Assembly (NCBI RefSeq): GCF_022662105.1
Contig: NZ_JAKMCP010000004.1
Location: 221,552-285,551 of the forward strand
DNA length: 64,000 bases
Source of the DNA: Aestuariivivens sediminis
Lineage (GTDB): Bacteria; Bacteroidota; Bacteroidia; Flavobacteriales; Flavobacteriaceae
Direction of reading: 5' to 3'
Numbering within the stretch: position 1 is the first letter of the stretch; the number at the start of each line of letters is the position of its first letter. Below, piece by piece: positions 1 to 8,773 of this stretch. A model generated the notes under the pieces. The model was not told where the DNA came from and did no database searches. It worked only from the letters and a program-made list of their open reading frames with translations. Position numbers and translations under genes: made by a program.

Positions 1-98
1 ATGTTTGGAGGTTGAACGGGATCATCTTTTTTAACAGTGTCGTTACAGGATAATAACGAAACCAATGTTACAAGAAACAAGAGCGCTATTTTTTTCAT
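1..98 (-). CDS. N-terminus of a putative lipoprotein (partial)
   Basis: The minus strand opens with an ATG at 98 and runs off the left edge of the window. The 32 visible residues are a lysine start, a hydrophobic stretch and the lipobox LLSC, followed by a polar linker rich in Lys, Asp and Pro. This is a typical type II signal peptide, so the product is probably anchored in the outer or inner membrane. Nothing of the functional domain is visible and no function can be given. Confidence 0.7.
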   Translation of the reverse strand, partial: MKKIALLFLVTLVSLLSCNDTVKKDDPVQPPN

Positions 99-292
99 AA
101 TATTTTCAATGTCAAATTTTGAATAGAAGGATTTTTAATCAAACGCTCACTAAGTTCGACATTTTTTACTTAATGAAGAACACCTTTAAAATTCATTTGT
201 TAATAACCCGATGCTATTTTAACAATTTTCAATATAATTAATACCTAATTTTAGAAAGCCAGTCATACGTTTCAACAAACATTTTACATCAA

Positions 293-1366
293 ATGACCCG
301 AAAGACCCTGATAAAAGGACAGGGGGCGCAGCTTAATGTCCCTAACCGTTTCTCTGAATTAAAGCATGAAATTCGCAATGATTTTCTGGAATTCTGCAAT
401 AGTGAAGGTGAAATTCCGGATAAAAATAAAACACAATTCTTAGCTGTTTTTCCTAAAACAATTGTCAATAAAGTGAATAGTCCCGATTTAGGACTTAGTT
501 ACAGTATGAATCCTTATCAGGGTTGTGAACACGGGTGTATTTATTGCTACGCAAGAAACAGTCATGAATATTGGGGGTATGGTGCCGGACTGGATTTTGA
601 ACGGCGAATCTTGGTTAAAAAAGAAGCTGCAAAACTATTGGAAACACGGTTGCAAAAGGGAAGTTGGAAGACGCATCCCATTGTCCTGTCGGGTAATACG
701 GATTGTTATCAACCCGCTGAGCGACAGTTTCAAATTACCAAAAAATGCTTAGAAGTATTTTTAAAATATAAACACCCTGTCGCCATAATTACAAAGAACC
801 CTTTAATTTTGAGGGATTTAGAAATCATTAAAGCATTAAGTAAAGACCATTTGGTTCATGTTAGCATCTCCATAACCTCACTATCAGAAAAGACCAGACG
901 TATTTTAGAACCCAGAACGGCAAGTATTAAAAAGCGCCTGGAAACGGTTAAATCACTCAGTGCCCATGGCATTCCTGTCATTGTGATGTTAGCCCCCTTA
1001 ATACCCTCAATTAATAGTCATGAAATTTTAGCTATGGCAAAACATGCATCAGAAAATGGAGCTCTGTCTATGGCCCATACTATGGTGAGATTAAATGGTG
1101 TGATTGGTGAGATTTTTACCGATTGGATTAAAAAAGCTATGCCCGAACGCTCGGACAAAGTATTAAATCAAATTAAAAGCTGTCATGGAGGAGCTCTTAA
1201 CGATAGTCGATTTGGAAAGCGCATGCACGGGGAAGGTAAATTAGCGGAACACATGAATACACTCGTAACACTTGCCAAACACAAGTATTTTAAGGACAAG
1301 ACCATGCCTAAATTAAATTGCGAATTGCATAAACACTATAAGCATGGTCAATTAAACCTCTTTTAA
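293..1366 (+). CDS. PA0069-family radical SAM protein
   Basis: The 357-residue product carries the radical SAM cluster motif Cx3CxxC inside YQGCEHGCIYCYARN near residues 75-90, followed by the WGYGAGLDFE stretch. Its N-terminus KGQGAQLNVPNRF is characteristic of the PA0069 group, which is related to the SplB fold. The cysteines should bind a 4Fe-4S cluster that cleaves S-adenosylmethionine; the substrate of this group is not known to me. The gene stands alone, divergent from the lipoprotein at the left edge and convergent with the secreted-protein gene on its right. Length is normal for the family. Confidence 0.88.
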   Translation: MTRKTLIKGQGAQLNVPNRFSELKHEIRNDFLEFCNSEGEIPDKNKTQFLAVFPKTIVNKVNSPDLGLSYSMNPYQGCEHGCIYCYARNSHEYWGYGAGLDFERRILVKKEAAKLLETRLQKGSWKTHPIVLSGNTDCYQPAERQFQITKKCLEVFLKYKHPVAIITKNPLILRDLEIIKALSKDHLVHVSISITSLSEKTRRILEPRTASIKKRLETVKSLSAHGIPVIVMLAPLIPSINSHEILAMAKHASENGALSMAHTMVRLNGVIGEIFTDWIKKAMPERSDKVLNQIKSCHGGALNDSRFGKRMHGEGKLAEHMNTLVTLAKHKYFKDKTMPKLNCELHKHYKHGQLNLF

Positions 1367-1367
1367 T

Positions 1368-1394
1368 AAAAAAGGCGGGTTGTGAAAACCCGCC
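1368..1394 (-). terminator. Intrinsic terminator, minus strand
   Basis: An 8-bp GC-rich stem (GGCGGGTT at 1374-1381 pairing with AACCCGCC at 1387-1394) has a 5-nt loop. Read on the minus strand, it is followed by a run of T (complement of 1368-1373). It lies just past the stop of the minus-strand gene ending at 1431. It may also slow transcription arriving from the radical SAM gene, although there is no T tract on that strand. Confidence 0.75.
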
Positions 1395-1430
1395 GAAATA
1401 CATAATTAAAATAAGACAGGGACAACTTAG

Positions 1431-2027
1431 CTAAATAGTTATGTATTTTGTAAACTCCTTATTGTTTGAATGGCATACAATTTTATAATTACCTTCTTTA
1501 AGTTTGTAAACCCTTCCAATATTTTGAACCCCTTTTATGGTTTCAGTATGCAAGAGGTCAGAACCGCTATGATCAATGCGAAATACAGTAATCTTTAAGG
1601 GTTCGGATCTAATGGCCAGTTTGGTTATATAAACCAAATCGCCCTTTTCCCTTAAAAAAGGTTTGAAAATTGTGGTTTCTTCTTCTTTGCTGAAGCTTAC
1701 TTCGTTTAACTTTACTGTAAACGGAATGACTTTAATGGCGACATCCTTGTCCAATTCAAAATAATAGTTCCCATCCGGCAATTCCGTTAAATCGAAATGT
1801 TTAGAATATTTCCCGCTTTCTTCTATGGATTCTTTATACAGTATAATACCATTTTCACTTTTAATAGAAAGTAGGTTGCCTTCTTTAACATTATTAATAG
1901 TTAATGCTGTGGCTCTCAGATTGTTTTTGTTAGTGTTTAAAGAATTCTCATTAGCGTAACCTATAGTGACAGCAAACACTGCAGCCATAAGGATTACTTT
2001 TTTGGTGTGTGTTAATACATTTTTCAT
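1431..2027 (-). CDS. Secreted beta-rich protein of unknown function
   Basis: The 198-residue product begins with a signal peptide (MKNVLTHTKKVILMAAVFAVTIGYA). The rest shows two similar beta-strand blocks, roughly residues 35-105 and 125-198. Each ends in a G-x-Y motif (PDGNYYFEL, KEGNYKIVC), which resembles the short beta-sandwich repeats of flavobacterial secreted proteins. No catalytic motif is seen. It is probably exported to the periplasm or surface. It has its own promoter upstream and a terminator downstream, so it is likely monocistronic. Confidence 0.7.
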   Translation of the reverse strand: MKNVLTHTKKVILMAAVFAVTIGYANENSLNTNKNNLRATALTINNVKEGNLLSIKSENGIILYKESIEESGKYSKHFDLTELPDGNYYFELDKDVAIKVIPFTVKLNEVSFSKEEETTIFKPFLREKGDLVYITKLAIRSEPLKITVFRIDHSGSDLLHTETIKGVQNIGRVYKLKEGNYKIVCHSNNKEFTKYITI

Positions 2028-2055
2028 GATTTGGATTTTTTAACGTTCTACACCA

Positions 2056-2087
2056 CAAATTTATGATAGGATTATGCCTTGTAAAAC
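2056..2087 (-). promoter_or_regulatory. Bacteroidetes-type promoter of the secreted-protein gene
   Basis: On the minus strand TAAATTTG (complement of 2056-2063) fits the TAnnTTTG -7 element. A TTTT/TTTA stretch lies about 19 bp further upstream, near the -33 position. It sits about 30 bp before the ATG at 2027. Confidence 0.5.
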
Positions 2088-2251
2088 ATTGATTTTGGTC
2101 AATTTATGTTCTAAATTAACCGTTATCTCTGTATTAATAAAATGTTAAGTTAAAATAGCACATATCCTAATCAATTCAACATACAAAAGTCAAAAGGAGT
2201 ATTGAGTTATGGACCGGCGAATTTTCGGTTCCAGCTTCGTTTGTAAACAAA

Positions 2252-2442
2252 AAAAGTGGGCCACCACAGCCCACTTTCAAACTAAACTAAACTAAATAAG
2301 ACATTAAACTAATTATTAATGAATGTGTTTTAAGATCTATTCACTTTGGAATAAATATTATATCCATTTTTGAATCATTTTTAATGATTTGGGATCAATT
2401 AATGATTACAGTACAAAGATATGACGAAATACAGGTCTCAAA
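2252..2442 (-). ncRNA. Candidate small RNA with its own promoter and terminator
   Basis: On the minus strand there is a TTTG at 2439-2442 and TATCTTTG at 2414-2421, a promoter of the local type with 17 bp spacing. It is followed by about 155 nt without a usable ORF. That stretch ends in a strong hairpin (AAAGTGGGC at 2253-2261 pairing with GCCCACTTT at 2269-2277) and a minus-strand T run. The transcript would contain a short GTTTA tandem repeat (2281-2296) just before the hairpin. The rest of the 2028-2588 gap shows nothing else except the promoters of the flanking genes. It could also be a leftover terminator of a lost gene. Confidence 0.45.
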
Positions 2443-2588
2443 AACATCTAATTTTACTAATTTATATGCTATTTTATCTGTTAAATAAACGTTAATTAAA
2501 TGTAAAGTTAAAATAACATATATTTGAGGTAATTGTATATATAATTAATGCGGATTTAATTGTAATTTTGTTATAAAATGAATCTGTT

Positions 2589-3461
2589 ATGATTACTAAA
2601 AAACCTACTTTAGAAAAACTTAGCCCAAGTTTTGGAAGTTCGTTGCTTATAAGGCAGCACTTGGAAAAGGTTGATAAAATTAATGCCTTTTGGCATTTTC
2701 ATCCGGAGTTGGAGCTGGTTTATATTAATAAAGGTCAGGGAAAAACACATATCGGGAATCACTTATCGTATTTCAACAATAGCCAACTCATTTTAATTGG
2801 AGCGAATTTACCTCATAATGGATTTGCTGATAGGCTTACCGCCAATGGTTCGGAAACCACGGTACAATTTAAGCAGGATTTTCTTGGAGAAGATTTTATA
2901 AAGATTCCAGAAATGGCCAATGTGGTGGCTTTATTTGATCGTGCTAAAAAGGGGATACGTTTTAAAATTGAAACGAAAGAGGTAATTGGCCCTAAAATTA
3001 ATGACCTTATCAAGTATGACGGTCTTGAGCGTGTTTTAAAATTTTTAGAAATATTACATTATTTGGCCAATACCGAAGATTATTCCTTGTTAAATGCCGA
3101 TGGCATTGCTCTTGAAACGAACCCGCAGGATAGTGTTAAGATCAACACCATATATAAATATGTCAACGCCAATTTTCAAAGACACATTACGCTCGATGAA
3201 ATTGCCGATAAAGTAAGCATGACTGTTCCTGCATTTTGCAGGTATTTTAAAAAAACGACAGGTAAAACATTTACTCAATTGGTCAATGAATATCGTGTGG
3301 TTCATGCTACCAAGCTTTTGAATGAAAGTCAGATGAGTGTTGCCGACGTTTGTTTTGAATGCGGCTTTAATAATTTTTCACATTTCAACAAGCAGTTTAA
3401 TGATATTACAGGGAAAAGCGCGTCTCAGTATAGAAAGGAAATAAAACAGATCATTCAATAA
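2589..3461 (+). CDS. AraC-family transcriptional regulator
   Basis: The 290-residue product has an N-terminal cupin-like sensor domain (HFHPELELVYINKGQG around residues 36-52, then LILIGANLPHNGF). Its C-terminal AraC-type double helix-turn-helix covers about residues 185-285, with the hallmark FNNFSHFNKQFNDITGKSASQYR. It probably binds a small ligand and controls transcription, but no target is evident from the neighbours. A -7 element TAATTTTG lies at 2563-2570, about 19 bp before the ATG. A small gene follows closely and may be cotranscribed. Confidence 0.9.
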   Translation: MITKKPTLEKLSPSFGSSLLIRQHLEKVDKINAFWHFHPELELVYINKGQGKTHIGNHLSYFNNSQLILIGANLPHNGFADRLTANGSETTVQFKQDFLGEDFIKIPEMANVVALFDRAKKGIRFKIETKEVIGPKINDLIKYDGLERVLKFLEILHYLANTEDYSLLNADGIALETNPQDSVKINTIYKYVNANFQRHITLDEIADKVSMTVPAFCRYFKKTTGKTFTQLVNEYRVVHATKLLNESQMSVADVCFECGFNNFSHFNKQFNDITGKSASQYRKEIKQIIQ

Positions 3462-3479
3462 CATATGCCATTTACCATT

Positions 3480-3656
3480 ATGAAGAAGACTAAGATCGAC
3501 AAAACAATAGAATATTATACCATTAAAGTTAATGGTCTTGTGAATTTTGTAAATTCAAAAAACGATCTTACGGTAGAGGAGATAATAAAACACGGCGAAC
3601 AATTAGCGGTATTAGACTACAAATTGACGGCATTGGAAGTGGCTAAGGAAAATTAA
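3480..3656 (+). CDS. Small conserved-looking protein, unknown function
   Basis: It starts at ATG 3480 and encodes 58 charged residues (MKKTKIDKTIEYYTIKVNG...). An in-frame ATG at 3465 would add five residues, but the Lys-rich start at 3480 looks more natural. It begins 18 nt after the AraC gene stop and is therefore probably in the same transcript. No signal peptide, membrane segment or motif is visible. The composition looks like a short helical cytoplasmic protein. Confidence 0.55.
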   Translation: MKKTKIDKTIEYYTIKVNGLVNFVNSKNDLTVEEIIKHGEQLAVLDYKLTALEVAKEN

Positions 3657-3661
3657 AAGTA

Positions 3662-4327
3662 TTACATCAAACCGTTCCACTCGTCATAAAACTTTTTTAG
3701 ATACGTTTCCATAAATGCATGCCTGCCTTCTGCCAGATGTTTTCCTGAAGGCGTATTCATTTGATCCTTTAGCAAAAGAAGTTTTTCGTAAAAATGATTT
3801 ATCGTTGGGGCTGTTGAGGTTTTATATTCAGATGTACTCATATTGAGGTTCGGAGGAATTTCAGGATGGTAGAGAGGTCTGTTTTTAAATCCTCCATAAT
3901 TGAATGCGCGCGCAATACCTATGGCGCCTATGGCGTCAAGCCTATCTGCATCCTGAACCACCTCGAGTTCTTTAGAGACAAATAGGTTCTCGTTATCCAA
4001 CGATTTATTGAATGACAGGTTTTCAATAATCTTCACTACATGCTCAATAATTGAGGAATCCACATTATGCTTAAAAAGAAAATCACGTGCAATTTTTGGA
4101 CCTACGGTGTCATCTCCATCATAAAATTTACTATCCGCAATATCATGAAGTAAAGCGGCCAATTGTACCACAAATAGGTTAACTTTTTCGGTTTTGGAAA
4201 TAAGTAAGGCATTATTATATACCCGCATGGTATGGTACCAATCGTGACCGCCTTCAGCATCAGTTAAACTCTTTTTTACAAAATCCTTTGTTCTCTTAAT
4301 AATGTCCTGATCCGCTTTATTAATCAT
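3662..4327 (-). CDS. HD-domain phosphohydrolase
   Basis: The 221-residue product has the metal-dependent HD layout. GGHDWYHTMRV is near residues 23-33, LLHDIADSKFYDGDD near 60-74 and VVQDADRLDAIGAIG near 125-140, giving the H...HD...D ligand set. Its length and the EVVQDADRLDAIG signature fit the YedJ-like group of nucleotide or phosphate ester hydrolases. The true substrate is unknown. Its start overlaps the stop of the upstream acyltransferase gene by 8 nt, so the two genes are translationally coupled. Confidence 0.88.
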   Translation of the reverse strand: MINKADQDIIKRTKDFVKKSLTDAEGGHDWYHTMRVYNNALLISKTEKVNLFVVQLAALLHDIADSKFYDGDDTVGPKIARDFLFKHNVDSSIIEHVVKIIENLSFNKSLDNENLFVSKELEVVQDADRLDAIGAIGIARAFNYGGFKNRPLYHPEIPPNLNMSTSEYKTSTAPTINHFYEKLLLLKDQMNTPSGKHLAEGRHAFMETYLKKFYDEWNGLM

Positions 4328-5066
4328 CCTCTATATAAACATCCTTTTTGATTGTGGTTTCAACATGAGCTATTAAGTCCAAAACATGGTCAAATTCTGA
4401 AACTGCAATTGGTTTGTGCACCTTAAATTTTATATGTGTACCCAACCCCATGGGGAAGGTTCCATAACGTAGCATTTTCCATGAATTGTTAATTGAGATA
4501 GGGACTACCAGGGCCGAAGGAACATATTTAAATAAGATTTCAAGACCTTTGGTCTGGAATGGTTTTGGGGCACCATTTTTACTGCGTGTCCCCTCCGGAA
4601 AGATAACCGCGGCACGATTTGTGGTCTCAATATATTTTGCAAAATCCCTAATGGCCGGTAAGGACTGACGTGGATTTTTCCGATCGATTAAAACGGAACC
4701 ACCATGACGTAAATTATAGGATACGCTGGGGATGCCTTTACCCAATTCCATTTTGCTAATAAATTTTGTATGATGTTTTCTCATATACCACATAATTGGT
4801 GATATATCATACATACTTTGATGGTTGGCCACGATAATCAGTGGTTGCTCTGTGGATATGGTATGTGGGTTATTAAAACTAAATCTTGTCCCTAAAACAT
4901 TAGCACATCGCAATGCACAAAACTGCAAGGCATCAACACTTATTTTATGCGCCTGATAGCCAAAAACATTAAAACAAAACCATTGTATGGGATGAAAAAT
5001 AACTAATGTTAATCCAAATAACAGATAGTAAATACAGGTTAAGGGATATGATAAGAGTTTTAGCAT
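4320..5066 (-). CDS. plsC: 1-acyl-sn-glycerol-3-phosphate acyltransferase (PlsC family)
   Basis: The 248-residue membrane-associated enzyme transfers an acyl chain to lysophosphatidic acid to give phosphatidic acid. The HX4D motif is seen as NHQSMYD (His82, Asp87). The substrate-phosphate motif FPEGTRSKNG lies at 156-165. An N-terminal hydrophobic stretch at about 1-35 would anchor it to the inner membrane. It is first of a two-gene unit with the HD hydrolase. Flavobacteria often carry several PlsC homologues, so this one could act on another lysolipid. Confidence 0.88.
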   Translation of the reverse strand: MLKLLSYPLTCIYYLLFGLTLVIFHPIQWFCFNVFGYQAHKISVDALQFCALRCANVLGTRFSFNNPHTISTEQPLIIVANHQSMYDISPIMWYMRKHHTKFISKMELGKGIPSVSYNLRHGGSVLIDRKNPRQSLPAIRDFAKYIETTNRAAVIFPEGTRSKNGAPKPFQTKGLEILFKYVPSALVVPISINNSWKMLRYGTFPMGLGTHIKFKVHKPIAVSEFDHVLDLIAHVETTIKKDVYIEDD

Positions 5067-5085
5067 GCCCTAAAAATAATTAAAC

Positions 5086-5487
5086 TTACTGTGAGTACAC
5101 AGCCACACATCTGTTATTTTCACAAATAACATCCCTCGGGGGTTGGGTTAAAGCACAGTCTGAAGCCACGCCCCATTTGGCATTAAACAGGTTTTCTTTC
5201 TCATTGAAGGCGGCCACTAAATTTTCAATTTGATCTGTATCTATGGATGTTGAGTATACCAGATAGGACCATGGACCACCACAAGGTTTACTCCCAAAAG
5301 CAATAAATTTACAGGTTGTATCATTGTTGCATACAGCACTTTCAGCAAGATTTTGGATTTGTGTTTTTAGTTCATTCAACTCGGCTAATTCGGTATTATA
5401 GGTTTGATCCTCGTTGTCATTACATCGAAAAGCGGCCAACCCCAGACCTGTTAAAAGAAAAAGTATCCTTATTAATGACGATTTCAT
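5086..5487 (-). CDS. Secreted Cys-containing protein, unknown function
   Basis: The 133-residue product has a hydrophobic N-terminus (IRILFLLTGLGLAAFRC). The Cys sits where a lipobox Cys would be, but AAFRC is a poor lipobox, so it may instead be a cleaved secreted protein. Six or more cysteines (AVCNNDTTCKF, KPCGGPW, DCAL, VICENNRC) suggest disulfides in an exported domain. It resembles uncharacterised flavobacterial proteins with a C-terminal PRDVICENNRCVAVY block. It lies just upstream of plsC on the same strand. Confidence 0.6.
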   Translation of the reverse strand: MKSSLIRILFLLTGLGLAAFRCNDNEDQTYNTELAELNELKTQIQNLAESAVCNNDTTCKFIAFGSKPCGGPWSYLVYSTSIDTDQIENLVAAFNEKENLFNAKWGVASDCALTQPPRDVICENNRCVAVYSQ

Positions 5488-5540
5488 TATGTATTTTTTA
5501 ACATGATGGATATAACGGATAAAGGTTGCGTAAAGAACAT

Positions 5541-5586
5541 AAAAAAACCACGCTGGTTCCCAGACTGCGTCTAAAAATAGCGTGGT
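5541..5586 (-). terminator. Intrinsic terminator after the bacilliredoxin gene
   Basis: ACCACGCT at 5547-5554 pairs with AGCGTGGT at 5579-5586. On the minus strand the stem is followed by seven T (complement of 5541-5547). It lies 28 nt past the stop of the gene ending at 5614. Confidence 0.75.
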
Positions 5587-5613
5587 AAATGATTAAATGA
5601 ATAGTCTTTGTTT

Positions 5614-6024
5614 TTAACAGTACTCGTTATAAGCATCCATTAAATTATCAGCTATAAGTTCGGCTGGGCGACCTTCAATATGATGCCGCTCTAACATGTG
5701 AACCAATTCACCATCTTTAAACAAAGCCATACTTGGTGAGCTAGGTGGAAAAGGAATCATGTATTCTCTTGCTTTTTCTACAGCTTCCCGGTCTACACCT
5801 GCGAATACCGTTACTATGTGATCCGGGCGTTTAATATTCTGTAGACTTAATCTGGCTCCCGGACGCGCATTGGCTGCGGCACAACCACAGACCGAATTAA
5901 CCACTACTAATGTTGTACCTTCCTTTGCTAAGGCATCATCAACTTGATCGGCGGTTTGTAATTCTTCGAATCCAACTCTTGTTAAATCTTCACGCATTGG
6001 TTTTACTAATTCTTCTGGGTACAT
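5614..6024 (-). CDS. brxA: BrxA/BrxB-family bacilliredoxin
   Basis: The 136-residue protein belongs to the YphP/YqiW family. It has the active-site CGC motif at residues 46-48 within SVCGCAAANARPGARLS, and the family's PFPPSSPSMALFKDGELVHMLERH block. In Firmicutes these proteins remove bacillithiol from oxidised protein thiols in the cytoplasm. Bacteroidota homologues are common but less studied, so the exact thiol partner is inferred. Length is normal. It is monocistronic, with its own terminator, and divergent from the J-domain gene. Confidence 0.92.
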   Translation of the reverse strand: MYPEELVKPMREDLTRVGFEELQTADQVDDALAKEGTTLVVVNSVCGCAAANARPGARLSLQNIKRPDHIVTVFAGVDREAVEKAREYMIPFPPSSPSMALFKDGELVHMLERHHIEGRPAELIADNLMDAYNEYC

Positions 6025-6194
6025 ATTTTTAAATTTTAATAATTAACATTTTAAAACTGCAAAGATATCAATTGTGTAACAAATAAGTAGGGTTATCCAC
6101 TAACAAATATGATATCGTTTAAATTATTGAAATTACTTCTTTTAAGAGAATTAATTTATATGTAGGTTTGACGTTTAACAATTGAAATAATTAC

Positions 6195-6938
6195 ATGAGT
6201 TTTTCAAAATGGATTGGAGCGGCATTGGGATGGTCTTTTGGTGGGCCAATTGGAGCGATAATTGGGCTCGCTTTAGGGAGTATGGCAGATGCTATTTCGG
6301 GAGACACTTATGTTGGGCAGCCATCACAAAGAGATTACAAACAACATCCTATTACAAAACCTGGCGATTTTGAAGTGAGCTTGCTCATTTTAGCATCTAT
6401 AGTTATCAAATCGGACGGAAAGCAAGACCAACGCGAATTGGATTTTGTGAGGCAACAATTTGTTAGTATGTATGGAAAAGAACGTGCCAATCATGCCTTC
6501 AGGTTGTTCAAGGAAATAAGCAAACAAAATCGGATTTCTACCCGTGAGGTATGTTTGCAAATACGCCAAATGATGCAGCACCCTTCGCGTTTGCAACTGA
6601 TTCACTTTTTATTCGGCATTGCAAAGGCCGATGGGGTCGTAACCGACGATGAGGAACACCAAATTCATATTATTTCCGGGTATCTGGGCATTAGTATGCC
6701 TGATTATGAAAGTATTAAAGCGATGTTTTATAATAGCAGTGACAATGCGTATAAGATTTTGGAATTAGATAAGAATGCCGGGATCGATGATATTAAAAAA
6801 GCGTATCGCAAAATGGCTAAAAAATACCATCCGGATAAGGTCATTCACTTAGGTGAAGAACATCGAAATGGGGCAGAGGAAAAATTTAGAAAGGTACAAG
6901 CTGCTTACGAACAGTTGCAGAAGGAACGCGGGTTTTAA
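6195..6938 (+). CDS. TerB/DjlA-like co-chaperone with C-terminal J domain
   Basis: The 247-residue product has a glycine-rich hydrophobic N-terminal segment (residues 5-32) likely to insert in the membrane. A TerB-like helical acidic domain covers about 55-170, and a J domain about 180-245 with the HPD motif (KKYHPDKV). This is the DjlA layout. The J domain should stimulate DnaK ATPase at the inner membrane. It ends at a bidirectional terminator shared with the convergent small gene. Confidence 0.87.
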   Translation: MSFSKWIGAALGWSFGGPIGAIIGLALGSMADAISGDTYVGQPSQRDYKQHPITKPGDFEVSLLILASIVIKSDGKQDQRELDFVRQQFVSMYGKERANHAFRLFKEISKQNRISTREVCLQIRQMMQHPSRLQLIHFLFGIAKADGVVTDDEEHQIHIISGYLGISMPDYESIKAMFYNSSDNAYKILELDKNAGIDDIKKAYRKMAKKYHPDKVIHLGEEHRNGAEEKFRKVQAAYEQLQKERGF

Positions 6939-7024
6939 TAGCCTCAATCCGACTTTTAACTTCGATTATGTGAGTATAGATTTAAATTTATCGGGTATAC
7001 ATATCTTTAAGAGTAAAACCCATA

Positions 7025-7062
7025 AAAAAATCCAACTTTGCAAAGCGCCAGTTGGATTTTTT
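7025..7062. terminator. Bidirectional intrinsic terminator
   Basis: AAAAAATCCAAC at 7025-7036 pairs with GTTGGATTTTTT at 7051-7062, giving a U-rich tail on both strands. It separates the J-domain gene (plus strand) from the small secreted-protein gene (minus strand). Confidence 0.85.
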
Positions 7063-7080
7063 TATTTATGCGGTATTTAA

Positions 7081-7320
7081 TTATCTACTTTTATAAATCC
7101 TAGTTTCTTCACCTTTATCAAAAATCATAATGATTTCATTTTTGGTATTTAAATATACAGATTTTAACTCCCATCCATCTGCCTTAGAAGTTTCTACTAA
7201 GCATTTACGGACATCTGGATTGAACAAGTTTAAGTTGGTGTTAAGGGTCATGTCGTCTGCTTTCACATTAAAAGAAAGTAAAAGAAGAACTGCTGCTACT
7301 AAAGTTTGTAATTTTTTCAT
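7081..7320 (-). CDS. Small secreted protein, unknown function
   Basis: The 79-residue product has a clear signal peptide (MKKLQTLVAAVLLLLSFNVKA). The mature part is about 58 residues with one Cys and a closing beta-like segment (SVYLNTKNEIIMIFDKGEETRIY). It is probably periplasmic. No family is recognised. The gene stands alone and uses the bidirectional terminator at 7025-7062. Confidence 0.65.
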   Translation of the reverse strand: MKKLQTLVAAVLLLLSFNVKADDMTLNTNLNLFNPDVRKCLVETSKADGWELKSVYLNTKNEIIMIFDKGEETRIYKSR

Positions 7321-7500
7321 AACGATTTGGGTTTTTATAAATGATTACACTACAAGATTATAGCATATAGGTTCAACTTTTAAAAAAAGTAGTTGAATTT
7401 CACGATTATGCCGTTCAATCAACGAATGTTCTATAAACGGAATATTTTATCGGATGAAAGGAACTGAAAAATAAGGAGTTAACGTTGGTAAAGAGCAAAA

Positions 7501-8508
7501 TTAATTCTCGAAGACCACTTTCGATTCCTCAATGCTAACCGACAAATGAATGGTTCTTCCCAAAATGAGGGCCCTATTATCTTTTTCATGGCCCGCAGGC
7601 ATGTTAAAAGCAATCGGGAAATCGAAGTCCGATAGGGCATCTAAAATAAGCTGTTCTATGGAGGTTCCCCAAACGGTTGTGTTTTTTCTTAGTTTGGTCA
7701 TATCACCTACAATCAGCCCATTACAATTATCAAAATACCCAGCACGTTTAAAACTTTGTAACATACGGTCTATATGATATTTATATTCGCCTATTTCCTC
7801 AATAAATAGAATTTTGTTCGAGGTATCTATACTGCTTTTAGAGCCTAGCATGGTGTGGAGCATAGTTAGGTTGCCACCAACCAATTCTCCAGAGGCCTTA
7901 CCGATTCGGTTGTAACGAGATCCTTTCAAGGAATAGTTAAGGGAATTTCCAAAAAGCGCATCCTTAAAAGTTGATATCGTTTCTTTAATGGTTTCTGGAT
8001 CGTCTTCTAAGCTCGTACACATCATGGCATGTATGCTTTCTATCCCCTCATTGTGGATTTGGTTATGAAGTGCAGTAATATCTGAATAACCAATAATCCA
8101 TTTGGGATTTTCTTTAAATTCAGTCCAATTTAGCCTATCTAAAATCCTTACTGTACCATAACCACCTCGGGCACACCAAATGGCTTTAATTTTAGGGTCA
8201 TCTATGGCCTTTTGCAGATCCTCACAACGTTCATCGTCCGTCCCTGCGAAATGGTTGGCTTGATTGAATACATGTTGGCCAAGAATAGGTCGTAACCCCC
8301 AACTTATTAATAAAGCTTTGGCCTGTTCTATTTCCCGAGTTCTGTTTTTTAAAATCCCTGAAGGGGCCACAATGGCAACGGTATCGCCTGCTTTTAAATA
8401 TGGTGGTTGAATCAATTTTTTAGGTGTTAATGCTTGTGCTAAAATAAGTTCTTTTCCAAATAATAAGATGACGCAACAAAAGATAGTTGTTAATGAGATT
8501 CTAGACAT
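7501..8508 (-). CDS. S66-family LD-carboxypeptidase
   Basis: The enzyme cleaves the L,D-amide bond of murein tetrapeptides during peptidoglycan recycling. Motifs seen are YLKAGDTVAIVAPSG, the nucleophile Ser in IIGYSDITALH, the Glu in FIEEIGEYKYHIDRML, and the His in NMPAGHEKDNRA, which together give the Ser-Glu-His set of LdcA. A start at 8508 gives the signal peptide MSRISLTTIFCCVILLFG, so the enzyme is probably exported. In-frame starts at 8523 and 8541 would only add residues before it. Most LdcA are cytoplasmic, but exported forms exist in Bacteroidota. Confidence 0.88.
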   Translation of the reverse strand: MSRISLTTIFCCVILLFGKELILAQALTPKKLIQPPYLKAGDTVAIVAPSGILKNRTREIEQAKALLISWGLRPILGQHVFNQANHFAGTDDERCEDLQKAIDDPKIKAIWCARGGYGTVRILDRLNWTEFKENPKWIIGYSDITALHNQIHNEGIESIHAMMCTSLEDDPETIKETISTFKDALFGNSLNYSLKGSRYNRIGKASGELVGGNLTMLHTMLGSKSSIDTSNKILFIEEIGEYKYHIDRMLQSFKRAGYFDNCNGLIVGDMTKLRKNTTVWGTSIEQLILDALSDFDFPIAFNMPAGHEKDNRALILGRTIHLSVSIEESKVVFEN

Positions 8509-8773
8509 AATGTAAATGTACATTTTTTTAATGAATCTCAATTTAAAGGAAGCTAACTAATGGCCTTGTCATTTAGTAGTTGAATGCCTCCCCATTTTTG
8601 GTGTGATCTGTTTCTTTATTTGGTTTTATGCGACGAACTCTTTTTAGTGATTTGAAGTTCTATTTTTTTCTAAATCCTTCTTAAAATGTTTACTTTTACA
8701 GCCTTATAAGAATTAAATTTGACCTGTTTTGACGTTTCAGGCGCAGTCTGGACCTAATATAGCATTATTGAAT

